Assembly (NCBI RefSeq): GCF_037392515.1
Contig: NC_090295.1
Coordinates: 23,352,501-23,416,500, forward strand
Source: Haliotis asinina
Lineage: Eukaryota; Mollusca; Gastropoda; Lepetellida; Haliotidae
Direction of reading: 5' to 3'
DNA length: 64,000 bases
A program made the translations under genes and the position numbers. This document shows positions 1 through 13,635 of this stretch, one piece after another (the first letter of the stretch is position 1; each line of letters opens with the position of its first letter). The notes beneath the pieces are model-generated. The model was not told where the DNA came from. It did not search any database and saw only the letters and a program-made list of their open reading frames with translations.

Positions 1-188
1 AAGCCATCCTATGTGGATGTGTTGCTGTGATGTTGCTGACTTGGAATTGTTGTGTTTCAGGTCATATCAGTCCTATGTGGATGTGTTGCTGTGATGTTGC
101 TGACTTCGAATTGTTGTGTCTCAAGTCATATCAGTCCTATGTGGATGTGTTGCTGTGATGTTGCTGACTTCGAATTGTTGTGTTTCAG
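1..188 (+). repeat. 64-bp tandem repeat made of a splice acceptor plus exon start
   Basis: The unit is 23 bp of intron end (gacttcgaattgttgtgtttcag) plus the first 41 bp of the exon that starts at 189. Copies start before position 1 and at 61 and 125, and the genuine exon is the fourth. The acceptor before 61 is intact (tttcag). The one before 125 reads ctcaag. Using the acceptor at 60 leads to an in-frame stop inside the next copies, so only the last acceptor gives a usable protein. Confidence 0.9.
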
Positions 189-3100
189 GTCATATCAGTC
201 CTATGTGGATGTGTTGCTGTGATGTTGCTAATGCTGTCGATAGCTGCAACGACATGGCTGGAGGCCGACGGTTTTCGTGAGGGTTTGTGGGAGAAATGCA
301 AATGGCGCGACAGAATAAGCCAACAAGTTGACTGCGAGAAGAATTATCCAAGAGGTAAGTGACGTTTACACAATTATCTAATATGATTATTTACATTCCA
401 TGTCGTCGAATATCTAGTAGAAATTGCTGTCGTAATATTTCAAATAATTGTTCTAATGTAACTATCAACATAGTTCGAGTGACGAGTAGCCTTATGATTT
501 CTGCGATCGCTCCTCACGCGGATAATCCGAGTTCGATTCGCCATGTGGGATTAGTGTCCTATTAGTCGGTCTCAAAGCCCCTGAATCGCATTATTTTTCC
601 TTCCACCCATGACTTTCTGCAATGCTAAAGCCCTGGATAAAGCAGGTCTAGATTACCTGGTTCTGAATCTCCTATCTCACTGGGTCTCCTTTTCAGTGTA
701 TAAGGATATTTTTGCTATTATGAAAATTACATGTATTCAGAAGCTAAGCGTGAGTCCAATTTCCAATGTGACGTCGCTGTAATATTGCTAATACCTGCAT
801 AAAACACTCTCTCGCTTGCTTATATCAAACATATCTATGAATCAATCACTGATTGATTAAGGAGGTAAACATCATGTGTTGGCCAATGTCCGGGTGTTAC
901 TGATTATTCGTAACACGGGAATATTTCATTTGAAACCTCCGGCTGACGCTGACGCCGTCGGTTCCAAATATATATTCCGTGCTTCAATTCCTCAGTAACA
1001 CCCGGAAATTGGCCAACACGTGATGTTTATCGTCATTGTAAACAAAAAAGTAAACCAGAGGGTTTTACTGTCGCACTCATCGAGTACAGGTACAGCAGTG
1101 AAGTGTCATCAGATGGCCGCTTCAGCTGGTTCCAGTGATAGCATCTAGAGCTGCTCATTTGTGACGTCACAATATGATTTGAATGACGTCACCACTGTTG
1201 ATGACACAACAAAACAACTGTTTTCGCTGTTTTCACGTGTCAATACGCAGCGAGTAGTCTTGCTACACATCACTGGGACTTTTGGTTTTCAGTGATTAAA
1301 TATAGTTCTTAAAACCCTTGAAGTATTCTCTTAAAATTAATTGTCAGTGTTAACAGGGGTATGCAAATTAAACGATTAGTGTAAAGAAATGTCGAGATTC
1401 AAAAACCGTCAAACGACGTCTGAATTTCAAAGACTGACAAACGCCATGCTGTAAAAGAAACTCTCGTAAACAGGAGACGATCAAAACAAGGCTTCACACA
1501 CCCTAACTGCCTAACTTCGTCATCGTATGTTCATGTATTCATGAGTTTGAATTGCTTCTCTGTGTGAAACGAGGCATGCGGTTGCATGACTGTGTTGTGA
1601 CGAATGAGCCTACGGGTTCATACATTGACGTCATGGTGTATTTGGGAGCTCTGCCCAAGGCACTTGGGACTGATGTGGATTTGTCAATGACACTTCGAAA
1701 TCAATATTCCACGCGAGGCTACTTTTCGCACGTCTTGCAAATGAAAATAGGGATTTGCCACGGGTTGGTTGCGCATGTGATCTCATTGCGCGACCCGGAG
1801 ACAATAACAGGGATGGAACCGATGGCGGTCAAGTCCCAGACGTTTCCCGACCTGGCAAGAAAGTCCACCTCAGAGCTATTAGTTCCGACTGTCTTTCAAT
1901 CTCGGAAACCCCGAAAGTATAACCTTAGAGCACAGAAGTGTTATATATAACAGTTGATTTAATTTGTATTCAACCACTGTTGTCTTGGACCCATACTGCC
2001 TCAAACAATACGCAGTCTAGCTCAGAAGTTGATTGCGGAGCATCAGGTTTGGGCGTCTTAAGTAAATAAGGTGATAAGGTGGCCTAGTGGTTAAATCGTT
2101 CGTTCGTCACGCCGAAGACCCAGGTTCGATTACTCACATGTGTGAAGCCCATTTCTCGTGTCGTGATATTACTGGAATATTGCTAAGAGGGGCGTAAAAC
2201 CATACTCACTCATATCTGAGTGGAATCAGGGTCGCATTGTGCTTTAAGGATTTATGCTTATCGGTAAAGCGAGTGAGTGAATTTGGTCGTACGCCGCATT
2301 TAACACCACGACATGTAAGATTCAGGTCGTCGGACAGGCCGACAGGTTCAGTCTTAGACGTTTGTCATTCTGTAAAACCCACAAGCACTGTATTGACAAA
2401 CGTGAAGACCTCATTAGGGCAAGCACGGGATTCGAACCGATGATAACAGGTTTTGTGCATGCCCAAGGGACAATCTATGGAAACCGTCCAAACAAAGACT
2501 ATCAATCGCTGCACATGATATCACCATCTGATTGCAAACTTATGTTGCTGATAGAAGTAATGATACAAACATTAAAAAGGAGTCTGTGACTGTCATTCGT
2601 CCGTAAGTACCATAAATGTAATTTAGGATTCAATGGTGAAAATTAGGCTGAACTTTGTGAAACATCAAAAATTCCCCGCTAAAACCCACATGCACGAACC
2701 GGCCATAGTACTAAAACTCTCGTAACCCAAGTATATTTTGACAAAGACTTACACTCGTAGTGCAAAAAAATTGTTCTGCCAAAGCGAGTACTGAAAACAT
2801 TTGCACAAAGCGTCCTTAAACCCGAAGGACACTGTAAGCAAAAACTTCCGTTGGGTAAGCCGTAAAGACGTATAGTGAAAGCAGGTCCACACTTTAGGAT
2901 CAATTTGCTAGCAATCTGCCATTCATATGTCCTCTTCTTTTTCGAACCTATCAGCTTGTTTGTCCGCCTTGCGTAAACAGTGATTTTATGGATGACATTT
3001 CTGTCACAGAGACGGTCCATTCTTTGAAGTTTAAATCGATTAGGTAAGGATTTAATAACAACGAATTCAGTCTGCCAAGAGTTTCTTTTAAGTCGTTGCA

Positions 3101-6100
3101 AACATGAGGGTAGCCTTTAACGTCGATGTCACTCATAACAGTTCCCATAGTTAAATTATTCGATGTGTACTGACATGATCGCGTCTCGAAGTCTGTGTTA
3201 TTCACATAACAGAGTTTCCTGGCACGTTCTTATATTCATTTGTGGCAAAACTAAGGCTGCATAAAAAAGAATTAACTGTTTCTCGGGCACGGTTTTTTTT
3301 CAAAATTGATAAGGTCGGTAGGAGTTTTTGTAGGAGATTTTGAATTAAAAAACGTCACGAGGGAGGAATACATTTTTATTTCTCAGAAACACAGCTTGTA
3401 ATGTTTAACACGTTGTAATGAGTTGTAGATTCCGTCACACTCGTTCTTACAAACATTCATTGTTATAGTGGACAAAAAACGTTTCACCTATTTATTTAGC
3501 CTAAGGTAGTTGGTAAGGCGTCGCGAATCCCAAACAATGTATGGTGATAATGAACTTCTCGTGTTTCACCTCTCTTAACCATTGGCGCCATCGTGTTCGT
3601 TGTCTAACGCCGCACTCAGTAACAGTGGCAACGCTTTTGCCTCCATCTCAGTTATCGAGCTGGACCAGACAAACCAGACTGAGTGCTGGATAGGTTTAGC
3701 ATCAATCGGTCGAGGTGTAGTGTTTAGAGCGACTCTCATGAGAGCGACAAGTATCTACCTGTAGCAACCAAGTGTATTCGTCCAGATTACTTGCCCCGCC
3801 TGCTTGTCACAAACGCGTTCATAGCGCTAGCTTATCTAATACTTTTGAAGGAGTAAGAACACGTCCCAATTACGGCCAGCCAAATCGTTCAATCGCTTCA
3901 TGCTCCAAAAAGCATGGTACACAAGGGGCAATTTCAACCAAGAATCCTTATTCATTGCTGATGCAGTCATACGTTCCTAAGAAAGAAAGTGAATAATAAT
4001 TTTACACTGTTTGAAGAAGACTAATGCTACATGTGTGAGCGACATCAACAATGAGCTTCAAACATTGCAATCAATGGTGGAATCGAACTCGGTTCTTCTG
4101 CGTGACAAGTGAACGCACCTAGTTTTAAGTACGATATATTAGTCTATCCTAGTTTCTTTATTAATTCTACTAATGTATTTTCTCCTCTTTCCTTTATTCA
4201 TACCCATTCTGGATAAAGATAAAGGTATGTGTATGCTTAACTTTTAAGGTGCTTTTTACTGCATAAGAAACAGAGATACGAAAGCGAGAATTGACAAAAG
4301 AAATATCCACGAGAATTTGTCCATGAATAATGCCAAACGGAACATTTATAGACTGAACTATATCATATTCTCTACGTTAGTTGAATACAGCGATGCAAGT
4401 TCAACCACTATGTTCCTTTTTTCCACTAACTCTTCTGTTTTCTTCCCTCCTTCCTCTCCACTCCCTGGCAACAGATAAAGGTAAGTCTTGTCTTCCCTTC
4501 ATGACAACAAAATTAATTATATGTGCAATTATTTTTTACACAGAATTTGTCTCGGAGAATGTGTTTTGCGAGCACCATCACAACTCAATACCCGGCAAAG
4601 GAAATTACACAATTGAAAATTAAAGTCAACAAAATGTAATAATAAAATAAGGCATTACCAAAACATTATTAGCCTGAAGAACAATCACATGAACTGAACA
4701 AACTCAAGATCCAAGCTAAAACAGAAACATGCACGTGTCAGTTACCTCAGCGAATATTTTTTTATTTTGTTCCATTCTTAATTACTATCAAAATGTGTGC
4801 ACGTACACTTTCTTTGTCCGGGAGTTTCAATGTACAGTCTCTATATTCTGTTTTAAACATATATTCGAAAAATATATGGACTGGGCACAAGTTATCTGCC
4901 CTCTCCCAGAAGTTGAATATGTCATACTTACAATATAAAACACATTGACAACAGGGATTTGTCGAAATAATATATACAAGAATAAAACTACAAAAATCTT
5001 TCAGTGAGCTTAAAATCTCTCTGTACATGTTCAAATAATCATTCGTATTCATATTGTGATAGAGTAGCATCATTACCAAACAACAATAAATCTAAATTAA
5101 TGGGTATGCGATGTTTAGCGAGAGTATTTACATTTATAAATAAATCATATCAATGCGTGTACATAAAGAACATTCTCAAAGGGAATTCCATGAATTTTCA
5201 CAAGAACAACCACAAGTACAAGAAGCATCTGATGTCTCTATCTATCTAATGGTACACTAGTATTGTTGAGCAATTCTACAATCATTCGTTGTGAAGGTTT
5301 CTACACAATCAGCTTCCATTTTGATGCTACCGTCTGTATGTTCTTGAGTCCATGATAATAACAAATATCCTTAAGCGTCTTTGCTTTTTTACTATCTGAT
5401 TGTATATACAGTCATTTGCTGGCTTTTACAAGTGTCGGTACAATTGCTAAAAGCAGTCTTCAATCATCATCGTAAGAATCAAATAGTTCGTAAAGTGTGT
5501 TGGACTGGAGGTCATCCATTACATTAAACTGTTTATTAAAGTGTCAATTTGTTTCTATGAGTACTTAAAGTGTGCTGGCTTCTGCTGATAAATATTTGAT
5601 AGGTTTACAGAACAAAACTACTCCCACTTCATGAAAGTCACATAATATGTAAATACAACTGAAATTTTGACAACATAATATGTTATCCTCAAACTTCGAA
5701 CTTTTAGTTGTTTTGTTTTTGTCTGTCGGGGTTTTTTGTTTTTGTTTTTTCTTATTGTTTGTTTTAATTATTGTTAATTTTTGTTGCACCGCCGATCCCT
5801 TCTCATTCCTGTCAAGACGTAAACATCTCTCACACATGCATACGAATCCGCACACACATGCACCTTTAAATGCACATGAACACAAACGTACACAGCACTC
5901 TCGTAACGCCAATTCATGTAGGTTTCAGGAATCAATGGGATCGTAACATTGCACTTTGCCTGCAGACTTGAGTCGAAACGAGCAAAGCTCGTACTTGTTT
6001 AAGCGTTTCGGTGTTTAACATTTTTATTTTCAAGGCGGAATTTCTTCGGGCATTCTTCCTAATAGAACTCTAAGAGGTTTGACAAATAAGCAAAAAATAC

Positions 6101-9100
6101 GTAAAACGAACGCCAAAAATCATTCACACAGCAAAATGCTGTAGGCTTTTAATTTATGAGTCGTAAAGGCGTGATGAAGCCTTTCTTGCAAGAGCAGTTG
6201 AATAGAAACGCAACTGAAGTTAATCTTGGATGAAGTCTAAAATGATGTAACGATCCCGAAAGTTGTTGGTGCCGTTCTTTGGAAACAGAAATCTCATTTA
6301 AAAACCTCTGGTGAATTTTATCGCACGAATTTATCTGCACGAATTGTATTCCCTAACATTCCCTATTCTTACTTGTCCTGTATATTTTAGTGTTTGTTCA
6401 GATGAACACCTAACTTCCTGCTTTGTTTATGTCGAGTTTATCGGTAGGACGCGAGTTTCACCTTTTCGCAAAACCTTTTGATATCATCACTATTTAACAC
6501 AGGTTTTGGAAACAGCAGAATCCTCCAGTGAAACTTTGATATACCATGGTATACTGTTTCAACTGATTGTACAACCAAATTGACACATCTGTGTCAATGA
6601 ATTTTCACCAATAAACAGAATACGAAACACGGATCTCATTAACCTGTTTAGACAATGACCTACTTTTCAGCCGATCCGAATTTTCTCAAGTGAAACTGAA
6701 AATAGACATCGCAAGCAATTCTGGTTACACTGAATTCCTATTCCTTCTTTATAAAGAAAATGGTATTTACAAATGAATTTTAACTGTAAACTTTAATAAC
6801 ACCGTATTTCTATATTTTATAGCGAGGTGTAGGCAGTATGACCTTAACTAAGACATCACATACTCTCCTTGTTTTATGAGCTCGTAAAATGATTCAAAAT
6901 GTACCTGGCTCACTGGTTACACCTCTTATGTGTTTTTGCGCTTATTCGGTGTAATTCTGTAACGCACAATGAGACTGATAAAGTATCATTTCCGTACCAG
7001 ACCGCCAAACCTTTCCAGCGGCAGAGCCTCGTCTTGAGATTTCCACGATTTCCAGGTTTCTGTTTGTCAGATCTCGCTGTACGACAGAGCGCGCTGCACG
7101 ACGTGTTTGCAAGGATTAGAAGGAGTGTAGTGTTGCAATATACAAGTGCATAGATGCATCAAATCATAAAGATGAATATTTAACATGTATCCAGTTAGAT
7201 GAATTGGTGTGAACATTCTGGACTGGCTATTGCAGTAAGCTGCCCAATAGGAGGGAACCCGGTAATCAGGAAATGAGACTGTTGTGTAATCACTTTTTGA
7301 TTTGATGAACGTGAACTGCCATACACTGAGTTTTGGTCGCGCTCAGCCATATCCCAGCTATACGATAGCGGCCTGTACACAATCCAGTGATCAACAATAC
7401 GAACATCGTTCTACGCACTTTGAATACGATGAAAAAAAGTCAGCGAGCCTGACCAACCGACTCCGTTAGTCGTCTCTTACGACAACAATGGGTTGCTGGA
7501 GACCACCTCTAACACGGATCTTCTCGGGACCACTGACTTTGCATACCCAGGAAGGTCCAATTTAGAATGTGTCTTCACCACCCCATCGTTGTCGAAAGAG
7601 GCGACTAACTGGATCGGATGGTCAGACTCGCTGACCTGCTTGATCCACGTCATCGTTTCCCAACAAAGTAGATCGATGCTCTTGGTGTTGATCACTGGAT
7701 CGACTTGAATATTTACAGATCGTTGTCATCTAGGTGTTATATTCCTGAATGCAGCGTTAAATAACAAACAACAACATTATGTAAATAACCACCTTTACAT
7801 ACGAGAATCTAATGGTACTGCTACTCTGCCCCATTTTGAACCTTCAAACTTGCTTGTGTGGCGTAAATCTAAAACACGATATTTCCAATGCGAGGAATGT
7901 GGACAGTATGCAGATGTCTCACGCTTAAAGGAAAGGCCCGAGGATGAATGGTGAAGAAAGCCGTTTGGTGGACCGCAAGCTCGTATCGACTTGATTCGTC
8001 CAGTAATGCATCAATATATAAGCAAATATGCAGAGATTCCTAACAGACCAAGGGCTTCACAAATCTTCCAAATTAGATTCTGGCTCAACCGAGCTCAACT
8101 GAGCCGGTGGTGATTAACGATCCATTAATGGCCAACACTGTTTCCAAATATACCGCTATAATCAAGAATTCATTCGGGATTCATGATATGCTAGTGACAT
8201 ACTCGCACGGCCGCCTAAATTAAATGCCATATTTATATAATGCGGACCAAAAGCGTTCATTTTGTTTCGGGCTGATCTTTCCGTACTGAGTTTTTATGGA
8301 TCACAGTTATAGATTCTGTTATGTTATATGGTGCTATTCCTTATTTAATAAAGCTTCACATCAAAGGTATTACAATTCTGAAGGATTAATGATACACCTG
8401 TAATAAGTTACACAGAAAAAGAAATAAAACATTAATAATCAAAATTAATGTAATCTGCTGATTCGAGTTGATATACTTTTTTTCACCAGAACATATTACT
8501 GTCGTCATAGATGGATTCGTTTGGATTTTATACTGTGCCCAAAAACCTCAGTGTCAGCTAAAAGTGCCAACGAGTTTACTTTGTTGTAGACTGTACATTA
8601 GTCATCTGACAAAGGAGTCTATACCATAGTCATTCAACATACCGTTTGCTGATACGCCTTGCGAAACACCAGAGGAGGCCATACATACTGAAGAGATGAT
8701 ATCTGTCATTCAACATACCGTTTGCTGATACGCCATGCGAAACACCAGAGGAGGCCATACATACTGAAGAGATGATATCTGTCATTCAACATACCGTTTG
8801 CTGATACGCCTTGCGAAACACCAGAGGAGGCCATACATACTGAAGAGATGATATCTGTCATTCAACATGCCGTTTGCTGATACGCCTTGCGAAAGACCAA
8901 CATGCCGTTTGCTGATACGCCTTGCGAAACACCAGAGGAGGCCATACATACTGAAGAGATGATATCTGTCATTCAACATACCGTTTGCTGATACGCCTTG
9001 CGAAACACCAGAGGAGGCCATACATACTGAAGAGATGATATCTGTCATTCAACATACCGTTTGCTGATACGCCTTGCGAAACACCAGAGGAGGCCATACA

Positions 9101-12100
9101 TACTGAAGAGATGATATCTGTCATTCAACATACCGTTTGCTGATACGCCTTGCGAAACACCAGAGGAGGCCATACATACTGAAGAGATGATATCTGTCAT
9201 TCAACATGCCGTTTGCTGATACGCCTTGCGAAAGACCAACATGCCGTTTGCTGATACGCCTTGCGAAAGACCAGATGAGGCTATACATACTGAAGAGATG
9301 ATATCTGTCATTCAACATGCCGTTTGCTGATACGCCTTGCGAAACACCAGAGGAGGCCATACATACAGAAGAGATGATATCTGTCATTCAACATACCGTT
9401 TGCTGATACGCCTTGCGAAACACCAGAGGAGGCCATACATACTGAAGAGATGATATCTGTCATTCAACATACCGTTTGCTGATACGCCTTGCGAAACACC
9501 AGAGGAGGCCATACATACTGAAGAGATGATATCTGTCATTCAACATGCCGTTTGCTGATACGCCTTGCGAAAGACCAGATGAGGCCATACATACTGAAGA
9601 GATGATATCTGTCATTCAACATGCCGTTTGCTGATACGCCTTGCGAAACACCAGAGGAGGCCATACATACTGAAGAGATGATATCTGTCATTCAACATGC
9701 CGTTTGCTGATACGCCTTGCGAAACACCAGAGGAGGCCATACATACTGAAGAGATGATATCTGTCATTTAACATACCGTTTGCTGATACGCCTTGCGAAA
9801 GACCAGATGAGGCCATACATACTGAAGAGATGATATCTGTCATTCAACATACCGTTTGCTGATACGCCTTGCGAAACACCAGAGGAGGCCATACATACTG
9901 AAGAGATGATATCTGTCATTCAACATGCCGTTTGCTGATACGCCTTGCGAAACACCAGAGGAGGCCATACATACTGAAGAGATGATATCTGTCATTCAAC
10001 ATACCGTTTGCTGATACGCCTTGCGAAACACCAGAGGAGGCCATACATACTGAAGAGATGATATCTGTCATTCAACATACCGTTTGCTGATACGCCTTGC
10101 GAAACACCAGAGGAGGCCATACATACTGAAGAGATGATATCTGTCATTCAACATGCCGTTTGCTGATACGCCTTGCGAAAGACCAGATGAGGCCATACAT
10201 ACTGAAGAGATGATATCTGTCATTCAACATGCCGTTTGCTGATACGCCTTGCGAAACACCAGAGGAGGCCATACATACTGAAGAGATGATATCTGTCATT
10301 CAACATGCCGTTTGCTGATACGCCTTGCGAAACACCAGAGGAGGCCATACATACTGAAGAGATGATATCTGTCATTTAACATACCGTTTGCTGATACGCC
10401 TTGCGAAAGACCAGAGGAGGCCATACATACTGAAGAGATGATATCTGTCATTCAACATACCGTTTGCTGATACGCCTTGCGAAACACCAGAGGAGGCCAT
10501 ACATACTGAAGAGATGATATCTGTCATTCAACATGCCGTTTGCTGATACGCCTTGCGAAAGACCAACATGCCGTTTGCTGATACGCCTTGCGAAACACCA
10601 GAGGAGGCCATACATACTGAAGAGATGATATCTGTCATTCAACATACCGTTTGCTGATACGCCTTGCGAAACATCAGAGGAGGCCATACATACTGAAGAG
10701 ATGATATCTGTCATTCAACATACCGTTTGCTGATACGCCTTGCGAAACACCAGAGGAGGCCATACATACTGAAGAGATGATATCTGTCATTCAACATGCC
10801 GTTTGCTGATACGCCTTGCGAAAGACCAACATGCCGTTTGCTGATACGCCTTGCGAAAGACCAGATGAGGCTATACATACTGAAGAGATGATATCTGTCA
10901 TTCAACATGCCGTTTGCTGATACGCCTTGCGAAACACCAGAGGAGGCCATACATACTGAAGAGATGATATCTGTCATTCAACATACCGTTTGCTGATACG
11001 CCTTGCGAAACACCAGAGGAGGGCATACATACTGAAGAGATGATATCTGTCATTCAACATACCGTTTGCTGATACGCCTTGCGAAACACCAGAGGAGGCC
11101 ATACATACTGAAGAGATGATATCTGTCATTCAACATGCCGTTTGCTGATACGCCTTGCGAAAGACCAGATGAGGCCATACATACTGAAGAGATGATATCT
11201 GTCATTCAACATGCCGTTTGCTGATACGCCTTGCGAAACACCAGAGGAGGCCATACATACTGAAGAGATGATATCTGTCATTTAACATACCGTTTGCTGA
11301 TACGCCTTGCGAAAGACCAGATGAGGCCATACATACTGAAGAGATGATATCTGTCATTCAACATACCGTTTGCTGATACGCCTTGCGAAACACCAGAGGA
11401 GGCCATACATACTGAAGAGATGATATCTGTCATTCAACATGCCGTTTGCTGATACGCCTTGCGAAACACCAGAGGAGGCCATACATACTGAAGAGATGAT
11501 ATCTGTCATTTAACATACCGTTTGCTGATACGCCTTGCGAAAGACCAGATGAGGCCATACATACTGAAGAGATGATATCTGTCATTCAACATACCGTTTG
11601 CTGATACGCCTTGCGAAACACCAGAGGAGGCCATACATACTGAAGAGATGATATCTGTCATTCAACATGCCGTTTGCTGATACGCCTTGCGAAACACCAG
11701 ATGAGGCCATACATACTGAAGAGATGATATCTGTCATTCAACATGCTGTGCATTCATCCGCCATGCTTCAGATTTTGCCGTTTACATGTACGATACTCAA
11801 CATAACAGATAGATAATTATACCACAATCATTGCATATGCCCTTTGTAAATCACCCATGCCGCGAACACCATCATGCCAAAGATATTCCACAGAACAGAA
11901 TGTATCTGTTCAATTTTTCATTTGTTCAGCAACAGTGCAACGATCCAGATTAAAACGTCCTTCAGCATAGCAAATTACACCGGCAATTAAAATACCAGAT
12001 AATACAACAGCTTTCGACACTCCATGTTTTCTATCGACATGCGTCATCATGTTTCACATGCCAAAAAATACACTTAGTCTATTATATCACGAACACAGTA

Positions 12101-13555
12101 AAGGTCTCAAAACGTATGGTGGTTCAGAAATTCACCGAATGCTCGTCTTCGGTAGATCAATACCATCTGGAGTACAAAAACAATTGAAGTGTACACTTGA
12201 AAACTGGAATTAATCCCCAAAGTACAAACACTATAGGAACGTTACAGTCCAGAAACAGATACCACCGAAATTAACACCTGAAGTTCAAAACGAAACCTTC
12301 ATGCACATCAACAACTATTCAAGATTTCCTGTTTTTTCTTTTTTGACCACCATCAAATAAGGGTGGATACTTTTTCGTTTAACGGTCTGTATTTTCTAAC
12401 ACATTCCGTTTAAACGTGTTTGTGCTGCTCCAGTATTTAGAGACCAGTGCAGATACAGGTTAGAATTGGTCTTCAGCAACCCTTGCTTGTCGTAAGAGGA
12501 GACTAAGAGGATCGGGTGGTCAGGCTTGCTCACTTCGTTGACACATGTCATCGTACCCGAATGTAGATCGATACTCATGCTATTGAATTGTCTGGTCCCG
12601 ACTCGTTTATTTACAGACAGCCTCCATTTAGCTGGAATATTGCTGAGGGCGGCGTTAAACAACTAGCATGCCAAATCAAATATTTAGAACTTGTATGAAT
12701 CATTTAAATATGTTAACTATATTTTCCTGTTTTAATTTCAGCGTGGATACAAGCGTGTAGAACGATGTGCTTGCTGTCGCTAGCCACCTGTCTTCTCTCC
12801 ATTGTAGTGGCATGTATAGGGCTAAGGACAGACAACTTCCGCTCCAAGTACACATATTACAAAGCAGCTTTGTCCATCATGTTTATAGCAGGTGAGTTGT
12901 GGATCTGACGAACATCTTAACGTTTTCTGTTTGGTTCAGTTAGTGAGTTCTATGCCGCTTTTAGCAATATCCCAGCAATGTCACATCTGGGAACACAAGA
13001 TATTGGTTTTACTCACTGCACCCATGTGTTGAATCGGACCCGGGCCTTCGGTGTGACAAGCAAGATCTAGAGCTTTAACCAGTGCGACACCCCACCGCCC
13101 CTTATTTGGTTCAGACACATCGTTTCTTTTGTTTATGTCGAAGTTGAAGATCGATGTAGGTTCACACAACCAGTCGTATTGTCCACGTTGTGCCGTTTAC
13201 AAACTGTGACTTTGTGTATGTGTCAAAGATTATGGTTGACATCAGATTACACTGCTGCCTTCAGATTAACGAGTTCAGTACCTCATTGAGAAATGCCCAG
13301 AGTGGCTTGAGGAAAAACATAAATAGAAATGCATACACTATTTTAGAATACATAACAACTGATTGGGATGGAGACCTTAATTTCGACAGAAAATTGTTTA
13401 CTATCCATACAATGATCTGCGTATACAGGTTTTACGCGACGCTCAAGTGTACGTCCACTACGAACACCTGTAAAGAATGATGGAAGCAGACAAAAATGAC
13501 AAAAATTCACTACGTCCACAAGGACGTTTAATAATATCAATTCACTGCACAATCC

Positions 13556-13635
<80 letters not shown>

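Noticed and set aside
2679..3205. Minus-strand 140- and 84-codon frames as a gene
   Set aside because: No domain, no splice signals checked out, and the two frames overlap each other.
8782..10977. Four 88-codon minus-strand frames with repeated protein sequence
   Set aside because: They are translations of the 76/111-bp satellite; frame openness follows from unit length and has no start, splice or domain support.
8631..11750. CRISPR-like array
   Set aside because: Units are contiguous without unique spacers and the genome is eukaryotic.
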